DNA from: Verrucomicrobiota bacterium
Lineage (GTDB): Bacteria; Verrucomicrobiota; Verrucomicrobiia; Opitutales; Opitutaceae
DNA: 64,000 nucleotides
NCBI GenBank assembly: GCA_023430565.1
Contig: JAEZAD010000021.1
Span: 21,790 to 85,789 of the forward strand
Direction: 5' to 3'
Each line of letters opens with the position of its first letter. The stretch's first letter is position 1. The notes under the pieces were generated by a model. It saw only the letters and a list, made by a program, of their open reading frames with translations, was not told where the DNA came from and ran no database searches. Shown here piece after piece: positions 54,192 through 62,787 of the stretch. A program made the position numbers and the translations under genes.

Positions 54192-54998
54192 TTATTTGGC
54201 GAGGCGGCGTAGGCGAAGAGCGGCGGCCACGCCGTGTTTGGCGGGGTGGCGCACGGCGTGACGGATCAGCCATTTTCTCTCGGGCGTGGCGCCCTCGAGC
54301 CAGCGTTCGCAGAGTGCGAACGCAAGGTCGGGGTGATCCTTGGCGATGTCGCCGATGTGATTGGCGACGCTGCGGCGGACGTAGAGTTCGGGGTCGTCCT
54401 TCAACGTTTCGAGAATCGGCAGGGTGGGCCGTGGATCCCGCACGAACGCGGGGAGGCGTTGCGCCCACGGCAGCCGCGGCCGCGTGCCCTCGGAACAGAG
54501 GCGGCGAACGTGAGGATCGGGATCGCGCGTCCATTCGACGAGTCGGGCGAGCGTGCGTTCCGGGGCGCGGATGAGAAATGGGCGGATCGAGAACTCGGCG
54601 GTGAAGCGGCGCGTCAGTTCGTAGTGCGCGAGCATGGAGGTTTCGAAGGGATCGGCGCCATCGTTGTGCTCGGGGTCGAGGCCGTAGGTGGCGACGAAGG
54701 AGACATGCGGCAGATAAAAGAAAACGCCGAGACCGAGATCCTTGGTGGCCGTGTTGGCGGGTGGCAGCGAACGCAGCAAAACGTCGACCGCATCGGCGTA
54801 GCGCGACGGCAGGTGGGCGCGGAGCACACGGGCAAGATGCAGACCGCGTTGCATGATCGAAAGCGGCGACAGGTCTTTCGCCGCGGTGCGAAGGAAAGAA
54901 CGCCGGTCGAAACGCGGCCAGGCGAGGGCGAGATTGTGGGCGAGGCATGCGATGGCCTCGCGATCGAGCAAGGATTTGAGCGTGCCGCCTTTTTCCAT
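54192..54998 (-). CDS. AlkC/AlkD-like DNA alkylation repair protein
   Basis: 268 aa from ATG 54998; an in-frame ATG at 55094 would add 32 residues. The N-terminal LKSLLDREAIACLAHNLALA and a body of HEAT-like helical repeats (DPDPHVRRLCSEGTRPRLPW, then ILETLKDDPELYVRRSVANH, DIAKDHPDL) match bacterial DNA alkylation repair glycosylases that remove cationic alkylated bases such as 3-methyladenine. WIRHAVRHPAKHG-like residues near the C-terminus (here KWLIRHAVRHPAKHG) are conserved in the family. Divergent from the GH10 gene. Confidence 0.82.
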   Translation of the reverse strand: MEKGGTLKSLLDREAIACLAHNLALAWPRFDRRSFLRTAAKDLSPLSIMQRGLHLARVLRAHLPSRYADAVDVLLRSLPPANTATKDLGLGVFFYLPHVSFVATYGLDPEHNDGADPFETSMLAHYELTRRFTAEFSIRPFLIRAPERTLARLVEWTRDPDPHVRRLCSEGTRPRLPWAQRLPAFVRDPRPTLPILETLKDDPELYVRRSVANHIGDIAKDHPDLAFALCERWLEGATPERKWLIRHAVRHPAKHGVAAALRLRRLAK

Positions 54999-55161
54999 GC
55001 TGCCGGTCACGACGGGGAAACGGAGTTGGGCAGGATCGACCGCGGAAATGCGGGGCCGGGAGCGGGGAGGGGTTCGACGAAGAATTCGTGCCATGGTGGC
55101 TGAAGCTAGCCGGTGAGAGTGACAGCCTTGTGTCAGGAGCCGAAAGCGCGAGGATGACCTC

Positions 55162-56322
55162 ATGCTACCCCGCTGTTTTCCCGTGCTGCTGGTCCTGGGC
55201 GGACTGGCGCTGAACTCGATCGCCGCCGATTCGGTGCGGCCGGAAACGAAAGCGATCACGTTGCGCGAGGCGGCGGGCGACAGGCTCGTGATCGGCTGCG
55301 CGGCGTCGGCGCTCGATTTGCAAAATCCGCCGCTGGCCGCGCTCATCCGGGAGGAGTTCAGTGCGTTGACGGCGCATCGCGACATGATGCCGGCGCTGCT
55401 GGTCGATGACGAAGGGCGCTACACGTTCGAGGCGGGCGATGCGGTGGCGAGTTTCGCGCAGGAAAACGGCCTGGCGTTTTACGGGCATATGCTCGTGTGG
55501 CAGCACCTGACGCGGAAATGGTTTTACGAGGACCAGAATGGAAATCCGCTCCCGCGGGACGAGGCGCTCGCGAACATGAAAGGGTTTATTCAGACCGTCG
55601 TGCGCCACTATCGCGGCAAAGTGAAATCGTGGGATGTGGTCAACGAGGCGATCAGCGATGCCGAGGGCGAATATCTGCGCGACATCCCGGCGCGGCGGGC
55701 GATCGGCGACGATTTCATTTTGAAAGCGTTTGAGTTTGCGCACGAGGCGGATCCCGAGGCGGAGCTCTATTATAATGATTACAACATCGAGCTGCCGGCG
55801 AAACGGGCGAAGACGCTGCGGCTGTTGCGGGAGTTGCGGGCGGCGGGAGCGCGGGTCGATGCGGTTGGAATTCAGGGGCACTGGATGCTCGATTCGGAGA
55901 AGCCGAGGGTGCACGTGATCTCGGATGCGATCCGCGAGTTTCATGCGGCGGGATTTCGGGTGATGATCACCGAACTCGATGTCGATGTGCTGCCGCGGAC
56001 GGTCAGCGGTGCGAACATGGAAACGGTCGAGCACGGGCCGAACCCCTATCCGAACGCGCTGCCCGACGAGGTGCAGCAGCGGCTCGCGAAGCGGTATGCC
56101 GAAATCTTCGATGCGATTCTCGAGCCGGGTGTCGTGGAGATGATCACGTTCTGGGGCTCTCACGATGGGCGCTCTTGGTTGAACTATTTCCCGGTGAAGA
56201 ACCGGACGAATCATGCGTTGCTGTTCGACCGCTTGCTCCAGCGGAAGCCGGCCTATTTCGCGGTGGTGGAGTCGCTGCTTCGCGCGCGGGAGCGGCGGGC
56301 GTCGGGCCGCGGCGGGGAGTAG
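55162..56322 (+). CDS. GH10 endo-1,4-beta-xylanase
   Basis: 386 aa. Hydrolyses the beta-1,4-xylan backbone with retention. Signal peptide MLPRCFPVLLVLGGLALNSI, cut near AA. Single GH10 TIM-barrel domain: YGHMLVWQHLTRKW, acid/base Glu 162 in SWDVVNEAI, LYYNDYNIE, GIQGHWML, nucleophile Glu 271 in VMITELDVDVLPR, and TFWGSHDGRSWL near the end. No carbohydrate-binding module. With CE15 and GH30 in the same 15 kb it points to use of glucuronoxylan outside or in the periplasm. Confidence 0.95.
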   Translation: MLPRCFPVLLVLGGLALNSIAADSVRPETKAITLREAAGDRLVIGCAASALDLQNPPLAALIREEFSALTAHRDMMPALLVDDEGRYTFEAGDAVASFAQENGLAFYGHMLVWQHLTRKWFYEDQNGNPLPRDEALANMKGFIQTVVRHYRGKVKSWDVVNEAISDAEGEYLRDIPARRAIGDDFILKAFEFAHEADPEAELYYNDYNIELPAKRAKTLRLLRELRAAGARVDAVGIQGHWMLDSEKPRVHVISDAIREFHAAGFRVMITELDVDVLPRTVSGANMETVEHGPNPYPNALPDEVQQRLAKRYAEIFDAILEPGVVEMITFWGSHDGRSWLNYFPVKNRTNHALLFDRLLQRKPAYFAVVESLLRARERRASGRGGE

Positions 56323-56421
56323 TGGTTGGGATAAGGCCAACTAGCGGCTTCGGGCAGTCGGTGAATGTCCTGATGGGCGGCGTGGGGAAACCCTGAAGAG
56401 CAATAAAAATGCGAGGTTCAG

Positions 56422-57729
56422 TTGCGTTGCGTGACACTGGGGTCCGGAAGTGAAGTCTCGGACTGCGACGTCCAGTCTTCCGTGTCCACGCTTCCATCCT
56501 TACCTACTCCGGCTCCGGCCGCGCGTCCTGTGCGCATCCGCTTGGATCGCGCGATCACGATTCGGACCGTGGCGATCGTCGCGGTGGTGCTCTTCCATGC
56601 GTTTACGGTGCCGCTGGGCGGGGGCGGGTTGGGCGACGGGAAGGCGCTGGAAGGGAATGCGACGTCGATTTTGGTGGCTCTCGGGGCGGCGCTGCCGCGG
56701 CTCGAACAGTTCGTGATCATCTTCTTTCTGGTCGCGGGTTATTTCGGCTACCGGGCGTATCAGCGCTCCCGATTGACGCAGACCCGACGATCGCGGCGCA
56801 CGTTTGTGAAATTTTTCCTGTGGCGCCGGTTCTGGCGGCTGGTGCCGGTGTTTTGGGTGGCGCTGCTGTTCTCGTATTTCGTGAGCTTCAGCGACCCGTT
56901 CAGTTGGGACGGACTGCGCAAGCTGGCGGTGAACGCCTCGCTTCTGAAGACGCTCTGGCCGGGATACTTTTTCTCGATCAATTACGCCCACTGGTATGTC
57001 GCGGTGCAGTGGCAGCTGGATCTGCTGTATCCGCTTTTCTTGTTCATCGTGGCGCGCCGCTCGGCGGGGTTCGCGGTGGCGGTCGCGTGGGCGGTTTCGT
57101 TTTTCTTCATGTTTGTGGTGCCGCAGTTCACCGACGCGGCGTATTTGCGTTATTTTCCGCTGCGGTGGTGGGCGGAGTGGTCGCTCGGCGTCTATCTGGC
57201 GGACCGGCATCTTGCGGGCGTGCGCCTGTTTCCCCGGCCGGGATGGACGATGCTGGGGGCGGCGGTGGCGTTGATGCTGGCCCGGGCGGACGAGGTGCGG
57301 ATTGTCGAATGGCTGGCGATTCGGGTGCTGCTCGGAGCGGCGTTCGAGGCGATGCTGCTGTCGCGTTCGCCGCGGCTCGAGGTGGAGCGGCGGATGGCGC
57401 CGATCGGACTCTGCAGCTATTCGCTGTATTTGCTGCACATTCCCGTGCAGCAGCTCGTGGCCCGGGTATGGCGGTTGTTCGGCGGCGATTTCAGCACGAT
57501 CGGAGGCTGGTGCGTTTTTGCCGCGGTGAGCGGGGCGTGCGCTTTCGCCGTGGCGCGCGTGAGCACGGAGCACGTTGAAAATCGATTTGCGGCGCTGGGA
57601 AACCGGCTGTGGCGCCGGCGATTTTCGATCCGGCGCTGGATGCGCTTGAGCGGGCGGGCGAAGACCGGAACGACGACGTCGACGGCGCGGGCCGTTCGCC
57701 CGGCGGCCGAGCAGGAAGTTGGGCGGTGA
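56422..57729 (+). CDS. Acyltransferase 3 family membrane protein
   Basis: 435 aa with about ten predicted membrane helices. The N-terminus of the fold is DRAITIRTVAIVAVVLFHAF, where the His is the family's catalytic residue, followed by FFLVAGYFGYRAYQRS and FFLWRRFWRLVPVFWVALLF, typical of acyltransferase 3 (O-acetylation of surface glycans). A C-terminal helix carries YSLYLLHIPVQQLV. The start is uncertain: TTG 56422 has GAGG five bases upstream, and a GTG at 56431 is an alternative. It follows the GH10 gene by 99 bp and could acetylate an exopolysaccharide. Confidence 0.78.
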   Translation: MRCVTLGSGSEVSDCDVQSSVSTLPSLPTPAPAARPVRIRLDRAITIRTVAIVAVVLFHAFTVPLGGGGLGDGKALEGNATSILVALGAALPRLEQFVIIFFLVAGYFGYRAYQRSRLTQTRRSRRTFVKFFLWRRFWRLVPVFWVALLFSYFVSFSDPFSWDGLRKLAVNASLLKTLWPGYFFSINYAHWYVAVQWQLDLLYPLFLFIVARRSAGFAVAVAWAVSFFFMFVVPQFTDAAYLRYFPLRWWAEWSLGVYLADRHLAGVRLFPRPGWTMLGAAVALMLARADEVRIVEWLAIRVLLGAAFEAMLLSRSPRLEVERRMAPIGLCSYSLYLLHIPVQQLVARVWRLFGGDFSTIGGWCVFAAVSGACAFAVARVSTEHVENRFAALGNRLWRRRFSIRRWMRLSGRAKTGTTTSTARAVRPAAEQEVGR

Positions 57730-57757
57730 CCGTGGTTTTTGCGAGGTGGGTGTTCGG

Positions 57758-58495
57758 TCAGCAACGGCCGGTCTCGATCTGCTTCGCCCATGCCGGCCAA
57801 CCGGCCGCGCGTGCGGTCGCAGCGGCGGCGGGCCAATCGTAGGCGATGCTCCGCAGTTCGACGTGCCATTCTCCGTTTTCGCGTCGTGCGGTGGCGTAGC
57901 GGGCGTGGGGGCTGCCGGTTTCGATTGCGTGAGGCGCGGGGCTATCGTCCTCGTAAGCGGGGAGACCGACGCTGCCGGGGTTGAGGATCGTGCGTCCGTC
58001 CGGAAGACGAACCAGGCGAGGGAGGTGCGTGTGACCGCAGAGAACAAGGGACGCATGCACGGCGCCGAGCCGAGTGGCGATTTCAGCGGGCGACGCGAGC
58101 ACGGTTCGGCCCTCAGAGATGTTCTCCAGAAAATACTCTTCGTCGCTCGAAGGGGTGGCGTGAAACGCGACCCAATTCTCACCGTGGGCGACGGCGGGAA
58201 GCTCGCGGAGCCAGCGGAGTGACGTTTCGTCGAGACGCTCGTGGGCAAACACGGCCGAGCCGCGGGCCCCCGGCCCGCCCTCACCGGTCATGCGATCGCC
58301 ATTGCCGCGCACATGCACGGCGCCGCTCGTTCGAAGAAGTTCGACGCAGCGAGCGGGCTCGAGGGGGCCGTTGGCGTTGTCGCCTAAATTCACGATCGAC
58401 GTGACGCGCAGGCGGGCGATGTCGGTGAGCACGGCCTCGAGCGCCCGGGCATTGCCGTGAACGTCGGCGATGATCGCGAGGTCCGGGGAGCTCAT
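57758..58495 (-). CDS. Calcineurin-like metallophosphoesterase (YfcE/MJ0936-like)
   Basis: 245 aa from ATG 58495; an upstream ATG at 58552 is less likely. Dimetal motifs are complete: DVHGN, NLGDN(A), RGNGDR, a middle ATPSSDE with the His ligand and CGHTHLP with LNPGSVGLP. The order fits single-domain phosphodiesterases of the YfcE/MJ0936 group. Substrates are small phosphodiesters or nucleotides; not predictable here. Divergent from the GH30 gene with 223 bp between. Confidence 0.85.
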   Translation of the reverse strand: MSSPDLAIIADVHGNARALEAVLTDIARLRVTSIVNLGDNANGPLEPARCVELLRTSGAVHVRGNGDRMTGEGGPGARGSAVFAHERLDETSLRWLRELPAVAHGENWVAFHATPSSDEEYFLENISEGRTVLASPAEIATRLGAVHASLVLCGHTHLPRLVRLPDGRTILNPGSVGLPAYEDDSPAPHAIETGSPHARYATARRENGEWHVELRSIAYDWPAAAATARAAGWPAWAKQIETGRC

Positions 58496-58682
58496 GCGGC
58501 GAAGGGGAAAGGGCGACGGCGACCGCCGCAAGGCTGTTTGCGGTGCGAACACGCGGGCGAAAGTCGTTCCGCTGCAGGTCGGTCAACGGGTTCCCGGAGC
58601 GGGTTTTTGACGGCGTCGGGCAAATCGGTCGGTTTTCGCCCGACCGAATTTCCGGCGTTCGGCCCCCCTGCGTTTTCCGTTT

Positions 58683-58694
58683 GGAAAGCGTTTC
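58683..58694. promoter_or_regulatory. LacI-type operator-like site upstream of GH30
   Basis: GGAAAGCGTTTC lies 25-36 bp before the GH30 ATG. The near-palindrome GAAA-GCG-TTTC resembles binding sites of LacI-family sugar regulators. Only one copy is seen and no LacI-type gene is in the window. Confidence 0.4.
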
Positions 58695-58718
58695 ACGCAA
58701 ACCCCCACCCACCGAAAA

Positions 58719-60992
58719 ATGGATTCCCTCAGCCTGGATCGTCTCATGGCGCGCGTGCTTTCGCACCGGCGCCGCTCCGCGGCACCGCGCCTGCCTCTTG
58801 TTCTCGCCGTTTCGCTCGGCTGTCTCGCGTCGGCCTCGGCGCAAACGTCCGTCCCCCTGCTGACGCCGATCGTCGGCGACGCCGGACGCGAGCAGCGGAT
58901 CGACGGCTTCGGCACCTGCACCTACACCGGTGGGGACGCGGAGCAGCCGTGGTTTCACGAACTCTACTACGACGAGCTGCGGGCCTCGATCGTGCGCGCG
59001 GATCTGACGCCGCAGTTCAAATCGCCGTATTCCGATTGGACCTACAACAGCCCGTGGTTTCACAACAACCCGCCGCTGCCCGGGCCCGACAACAACAACG
59101 TGCGCACCTACACGGGGCCGAACGATTACTCGCGCGAGTTTGCCGGCAAGCGGGCGCCGATCGCCATCATGGGTCCGGACATCGAGCAGAATATCGCGGT
59201 GTTCGATTACGAGCACACGCTGCCGAAGGGCTCCGGCGTGCTGGCGAGCGTGGGCACGCAGCGGGCGGAGGAGCTGGGAGATTTCAAGCTGCTCGGCTGC
59301 TTCTGGTCGCCGGCGCCGTGGGTGAAAATCGCATCGGGCAACGTCTCGCCGAACTACGGCGGCATCCTGCCGGTGCAGGGGACGCCGTGGCCCTACATCT
59401 GGCTGGATAACTTTGCCGGCGGAAAACTGGACGTTTCGCATACGCCGCTCGAAGTCTTCAATGACGGCACGGGCCCGACCAGCGCACTCACGCAATACGC
59501 GCGAAGCTGCGCGGCCTACATCCTCGGCTATCAGCGGCATTTCGGCGTGAAGTTCTATGCGATCAGCATCCAGAACGAGCCGGGCTTCGAACAGTATTAC
59601 AACAGCGCGAAATACGCGCTCTCGAGCGAATACATCGCGGCGCTCAATGCGCTGCGGGCGGAGTTCGACCGCCACGAGGAGTTGAAGGACATCGTGTTTT
59701 CCGGGACGGACGACCTGCTGGGGAACAACGCGTATGGGCTCTGGCAATTCGGCGGCGGCGCCACGACGCAGCACAAGAACCTGCAGTTCCTCGCGAACAT
59801 CGAAAACGATCCGCAGGCGCGCGAGGCGCTGCAGATCTACGCGATCCACGGCTATGCGTCGAACGGCGTGAGCGCGGCGAATGCGGATCCGGTGCAATGG
59901 CTCTGGTGGGCGAACGGCTGGGAGGAGAGCCCCGCGGCGGGGATCCCGGCGCCGGTCGCAGGATTCGTTTCCACCGGCAAGCGGTCATGGATGACGGAAA
60001 CGTCGGGCGAGAATCCGACGTGGCTGCAGCCGCAAACCGGATTCCCGGGATCGGGCGCCTGGAGCCTCGCGCTGCGGATTCATCAGGCGCTCACGGCGGG
60101 GCGGCAGAACGCGTGGCTGTATTGGCAGATGGCGGACGGGGACGAGACGTCGTCGACGACGACGCTGACGGGCTCGGTCGAGCTCGAGACGGCGCCGAAG
60201 TTCAATGCGGCGAAACATTTCTTCCGCTACATCCGCCCCGGCGCGCAGCGCATCGAGGTGGAGGTCGAGTCGACGGAGATCGACGCGAGCGCCTACGTGC
60301 ACGACGACGACCAGACGATCACGTATGTGCTGCTCAACACGAGCACGTCGCCGGTGACGCTCGACGTGGCGCCACCGCCGGTGCCGAGCGGTGTGACGAG
60401 TTTCGAGGTGTTTACGTCGAGCGGGAGCAATTATTGGGTGCCGTCGACCGCGGCGGTGACGGAAGGCAAGGCGTCGGTCACGGTGCCAAGCTACGGCGTC
60501 GTGACGCTCGTGGGAACGGGCACGTCGGCAAGCGTGTTTGCCGACCGGCTCGGCGAAGGGTGGACCAGAGTCGACGGCGCGACCACGGAGGAGGAAACGC
60601 ATTGGGACAGCGGATACGCGCTCGATTTCGGACCGCACCGAAAGGATCGCACGATCCGGCTGACGCACGGCAGCGGAGCGGCGCTGAACGAGAACAACGT
60701 GCTGGAGTTCTACGCGCGCGCGACCGCCGGAGGAGCCAGGTTGAAGCGGATCGAGGTCCAATTCGCGGGTGCGAAACACGAGGTGACGGCCAAACACGGC
60801 GTGGTTTCGATCGATGGGGAGCCGGTGCACGGCAAGAAAATCGAAGTGCCGAACGACGGCGCCTGGCATCACGTCTCGATCGCCCTGAACGAGCTGTCGT
60901 TCGATCCGGACACGACGCTCACCGGCATCGCGGTCGAATCGGACAACCAGCGGAGCGTCGTCATCGACGACATCCTGCTGCGCTCCCTGTAA
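58719..60992 (+). CDS. GH30-family glycoside hydrolase, secreted
   Basis: 757 aa. Signal peptide in residues 18-42 (RRRSAAPRLPLVLAVSLGCL to SASAQ). The GH30 TIM barrel spans about 45-480, with FGTCTYTGGDAEQPWFHELY, acid/base Glu 287 in ISIQNEPGFEQY and nucleophile Glu 427 in SWMTETSGENP. The associated side beta-domain is near 480-600, and residues 605-757 form a carbohydrate-binding-like beta domain (HWDSGYALDFGPHRKDRTIR). GH30 includes glucuronoxylanases and beta-1,6-glucanases; the glucuronate-contacting motif of subfamily 8 is not obvious, so the substrate is undecided. A LacI-type site lies upstream. Confidence 0.85.
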   Translation: MDSLSLDRLMARVLSHRRRSAAPRLPLVLAVSLGCLASASAQTSVPLLTPIVGDAGREQRIDGFGTCTYTGGDAEQPWFHELYYDELRASIVRADLTPQFKSPYSDWTYNSPWFHNNPPLPGPDNNNVRTYTGPNDYSREFAGKRAPIAIMGPDIEQNIAVFDYEHTLPKGSGVLASVGTQRAEELGDFKLLGCFWSPAPWVKIASGNVSPNYGGILPVQGTPWPYIWLDNFAGGKLDVSHTPLEVFNDGTGPTSALTQYARSCAAYILGYQRHFGVKFYAISIQNEPGFEQYYNSAKYALSSEYIAALNALRAEFDRHEELKDIVFSGTDDLLGNNAYGLWQFGGGATTQHKNLQFLANIENDPQAREALQIYAIHGYASNGVSAANADPVQWLWWANGWEESPAAGIPAPVAGFVSTGKRSWMTETSGENPTWLQPQTGFPGSGAWSLALRIHQALTAGRQNAWLYWQMADGDETSSTTTLTGSVELETAPKFNAAKHFFRYIRPGAQRIEVEVESTEIDASAYVHDDDQTITYVLLNTSTSPVTLDVAPPPVPSGVTSFEVFTSSGSNYWVPSTAAVTEGKASVTVPSYGVVTLVGTGTSASVFADRLGEGWTRVDGATTEEETHWDSGYALDFGPHRKDRTIRLTHGSGAALNENNVLEFYARATAGGARLKRIEVQFAGAKHEVTAKHGVVSIDGEPVHGKKIEVPNDGAWHHVSIALNELSFDPDTTLTGIAVESDNQRSVVIDDILLRSL

Positions 60993-61148
60993 TGAAAGGC
61001 GCGCAGCGCGGGCAGTCCCCGCGCTGCGCTCCGGGAGCGGCGTGGCGCTACTGGCGGCGACGACATCTGCTTCTGTTTGCGCTGTCCAAGGATGGGCCGT
61101 TGCACACGGAGCGTGCGCCGACTGGATTTCGCGCAGGAGGCAACTGCC

Positions 61149-61649
61149 ATGAAAATCAGCACCGCTGCGGCCACCCATCGCCGGACGAAGAAGAGCTGGC
61201 GCGAAAAATTGGCGAACGACAAAGACCTGCCGAAGGTGATCGCGATCGACGAGCGATGGAGCGCTCGTTGGGGCGAGGGGACTTGCGTGATTCCGGCGCC
61301 GACCGAGATCGACGCGTTGATGAAGCGGGTTCCATCCGGCCGGCTCACGACCATCGACGAGTTGCGCGGCGCGGTGGCGCAAAAACACCACGCGACAATC
61401 GGATGTCCGCTCACCACGGGCATTTTTTCCTGGCTGGCGGCGCATGCGGCGGACGAGGCGGCGGCGGCGGGTGAGAAGGACTTCACGCCTTACTGGCGAA
61501 CGTTGAAAACCAAGGGAGAGCTGAATCCCAAATATCCCGGCGGCATCGAGAATCTTCGGCGTCGCTTGGAGGCGGAAGGGCACACGGTCGTGCAAAAAGG
61601 AAAGCGGTTCTTTGTCGCGGAGTTCGAGAGGGCGCTGACGAAACTATAG
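61149..61649 (+). CDS. MGMT-family protein (alkyltransferase-like)
   Basis: 166 aa from ATG 61149. The conserved pattern WREKLANDKDLPKVIAIDER, then VIPAPTEIDALMKRVPSGRL, ATIGCPLTTGIFSWLAAHAA and PYWRTLKTKGELNPKYPGGIE places it in a short MGMT-like family. The active-site PCHR of O6-alkylguanine transferases is replaced by GCPLTTG, so the Cys sits in a different context and repair activity by alkyl transfer is uncertain. It may bind damaged DNA and recruit repair, as ATL proteins do; this is inference. Confidence 0.72.
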   Translation: MKISTAAATHRRTKKSWREKLANDKDLPKVIAIDERWSARWGEGTCVIPAPTEIDALMKRVPSGRLTTIDELRGAVAQKHHATIGCPLTTGIFSWLAAHAADEAAAAGEKDFTPYWRTLKTKGELNPKYPGGIENLRRRLEAEGHTVVQKGKRFFVAEFERALTKL

Positions 61650-61697
61650 GGCGCGTGACGCAGCGCGGGCTTGAGCGAATGGCCGGGGGAGCCGGTA

Positions 61698-62684
61698 ATG
61701 GCGTCCAACATGGCGCGCCGTCGTCGTCGCAGTTCGTCCCGTTCCCGCTCATCCCGCTGGCCGCTGCCGGCGCGCTGGCTGGTTTATCTGAACCTGGCGG
61801 CGGGATTGGCGTTGGGTGGATGGTATTTGGCGCAACCGGCGGAACGGCAGGCGGAGGTGCGGCGGCTCGCGGGTGTGGCGTGGGCGCGCGACAAGCACGT
61901 GTCGCCGCTGGATGTCGGCTGGGATCTTTGGCAGCTTTATTATGCGAATCCGGCGCGCGGCCGGATCGCGGCCGGCGACAAGACGCATCTCTACGGCGGG
62001 ACGCCGCGGACGCCGTCGGGGGCGGAGGCGGGTTTTTTGCGCGTGCTGGTGAATCGCGGCTACGCGGTGGGCTACAACGAAGGCCGCGGCAACCCGGCCT
62101 GGGCGGCTTATCGGGTGCGCGATTTGCCGACATTGCCGGAATCGCCTCCGCGGCCGGAAACGTTTTCCGTCGACCGTCGCACGGCGGTGCGCGTGACGCC
62201 CGACGCCTACACGGGCAGCGGCTATGATCGCGGGCATCTCGCGCCGAACTACGCGATCGCGACGCGGCACGGCCGGGTCGCGCAGGAGGAGACGTTTTTG
62301 ATGTCGAACATCACGCCGCAGCGGCACGCGTTGAACGCGGGGCTTTGGCGGGAGCTCGAGCTGAAAATCGCGACGAGTTATCCGGCGCGCTACGCGGAAG
62401 TGTGGGCGATCGTCGGACCGATCTTCGGCGAACGCCCGCGCGAGTTGCGCGAAGGCGTGCAGGTGCCGGAGGCGTTTTTTCTCATCGTGGTCGACGAGCA
62501 CGAAGGAAAGCTGCGCACGCTCTCGTTCATCGTGCCACAGGACGCGCCCCCGGAGGCGTCGGCCGAACGCTATCTCGCGTCGATCGACGAGATCGAACGA
62601 CGCACGTTGCTCGATTTCCTGCCGGAGCTCGACGATGCGACGGAAGCCGAAGTCGAGCGTGTCACGGCCGCGCGGGCGTGGTGA
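61698..62684 (+). CDS. DNA/RNA non-specific endonuclease, membrane-anchored
   Basis: 328 aa from ATG 61698, which has GGGGGAG upstream; a TTG at 61671 is in frame. A very basic N-terminus (ARRRRRSSSRSRSSRWPLPA) precedes one hydrophobic helix at about 25-45. The nuclease motif is YDRGHLAPNYA with the catalytic His of DRGH, and SNITPQRHALNAGLW supplies the metal-binding Asn. This is the Serratia-type (NUC) fold. The N-terminal anchor should place it in the periplasm, where it would degrade extracellular nucleic acid for nutrients. Confidence 0.88.
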   Translation: MASNMARRRRRSSSRSRSSRWPLPARWLVYLNLAAGLALGGWYLAQPAERQAEVRRLAGVAWARDKHVSPLDVGWDLWQLYYANPARGRIAAGDKTHLYGGTPRTPSGAEAGFLRVLVNRGYAVGYNEGRGNPAWAAYRVRDLPTLPESPPRPETFSVDRRTAVRVTPDAYTGSGYDRGHLAPNYAIATRHGRVAQEETFLMSNITPQRHALNAGLWRELELKIATSYPARYAEVWAIVGPIFGERPRELREGVQVPEAFFLIVVDEHEGKLRTLSFIVPQDAPPEASAERYLASIDEIERRTLLDFLPELDDATEAEVERVTAARAW

Positions 62685-62787
62685 GTTGAACGCACGGGAG
62701 CGAAGAGTGGGGGAGTGCCAACGTGTGAATGGAGTGCGCGTTGCCCTGCGCGGGCGGGTGTGCACGTTGCGGCATCCCTGACATCCT

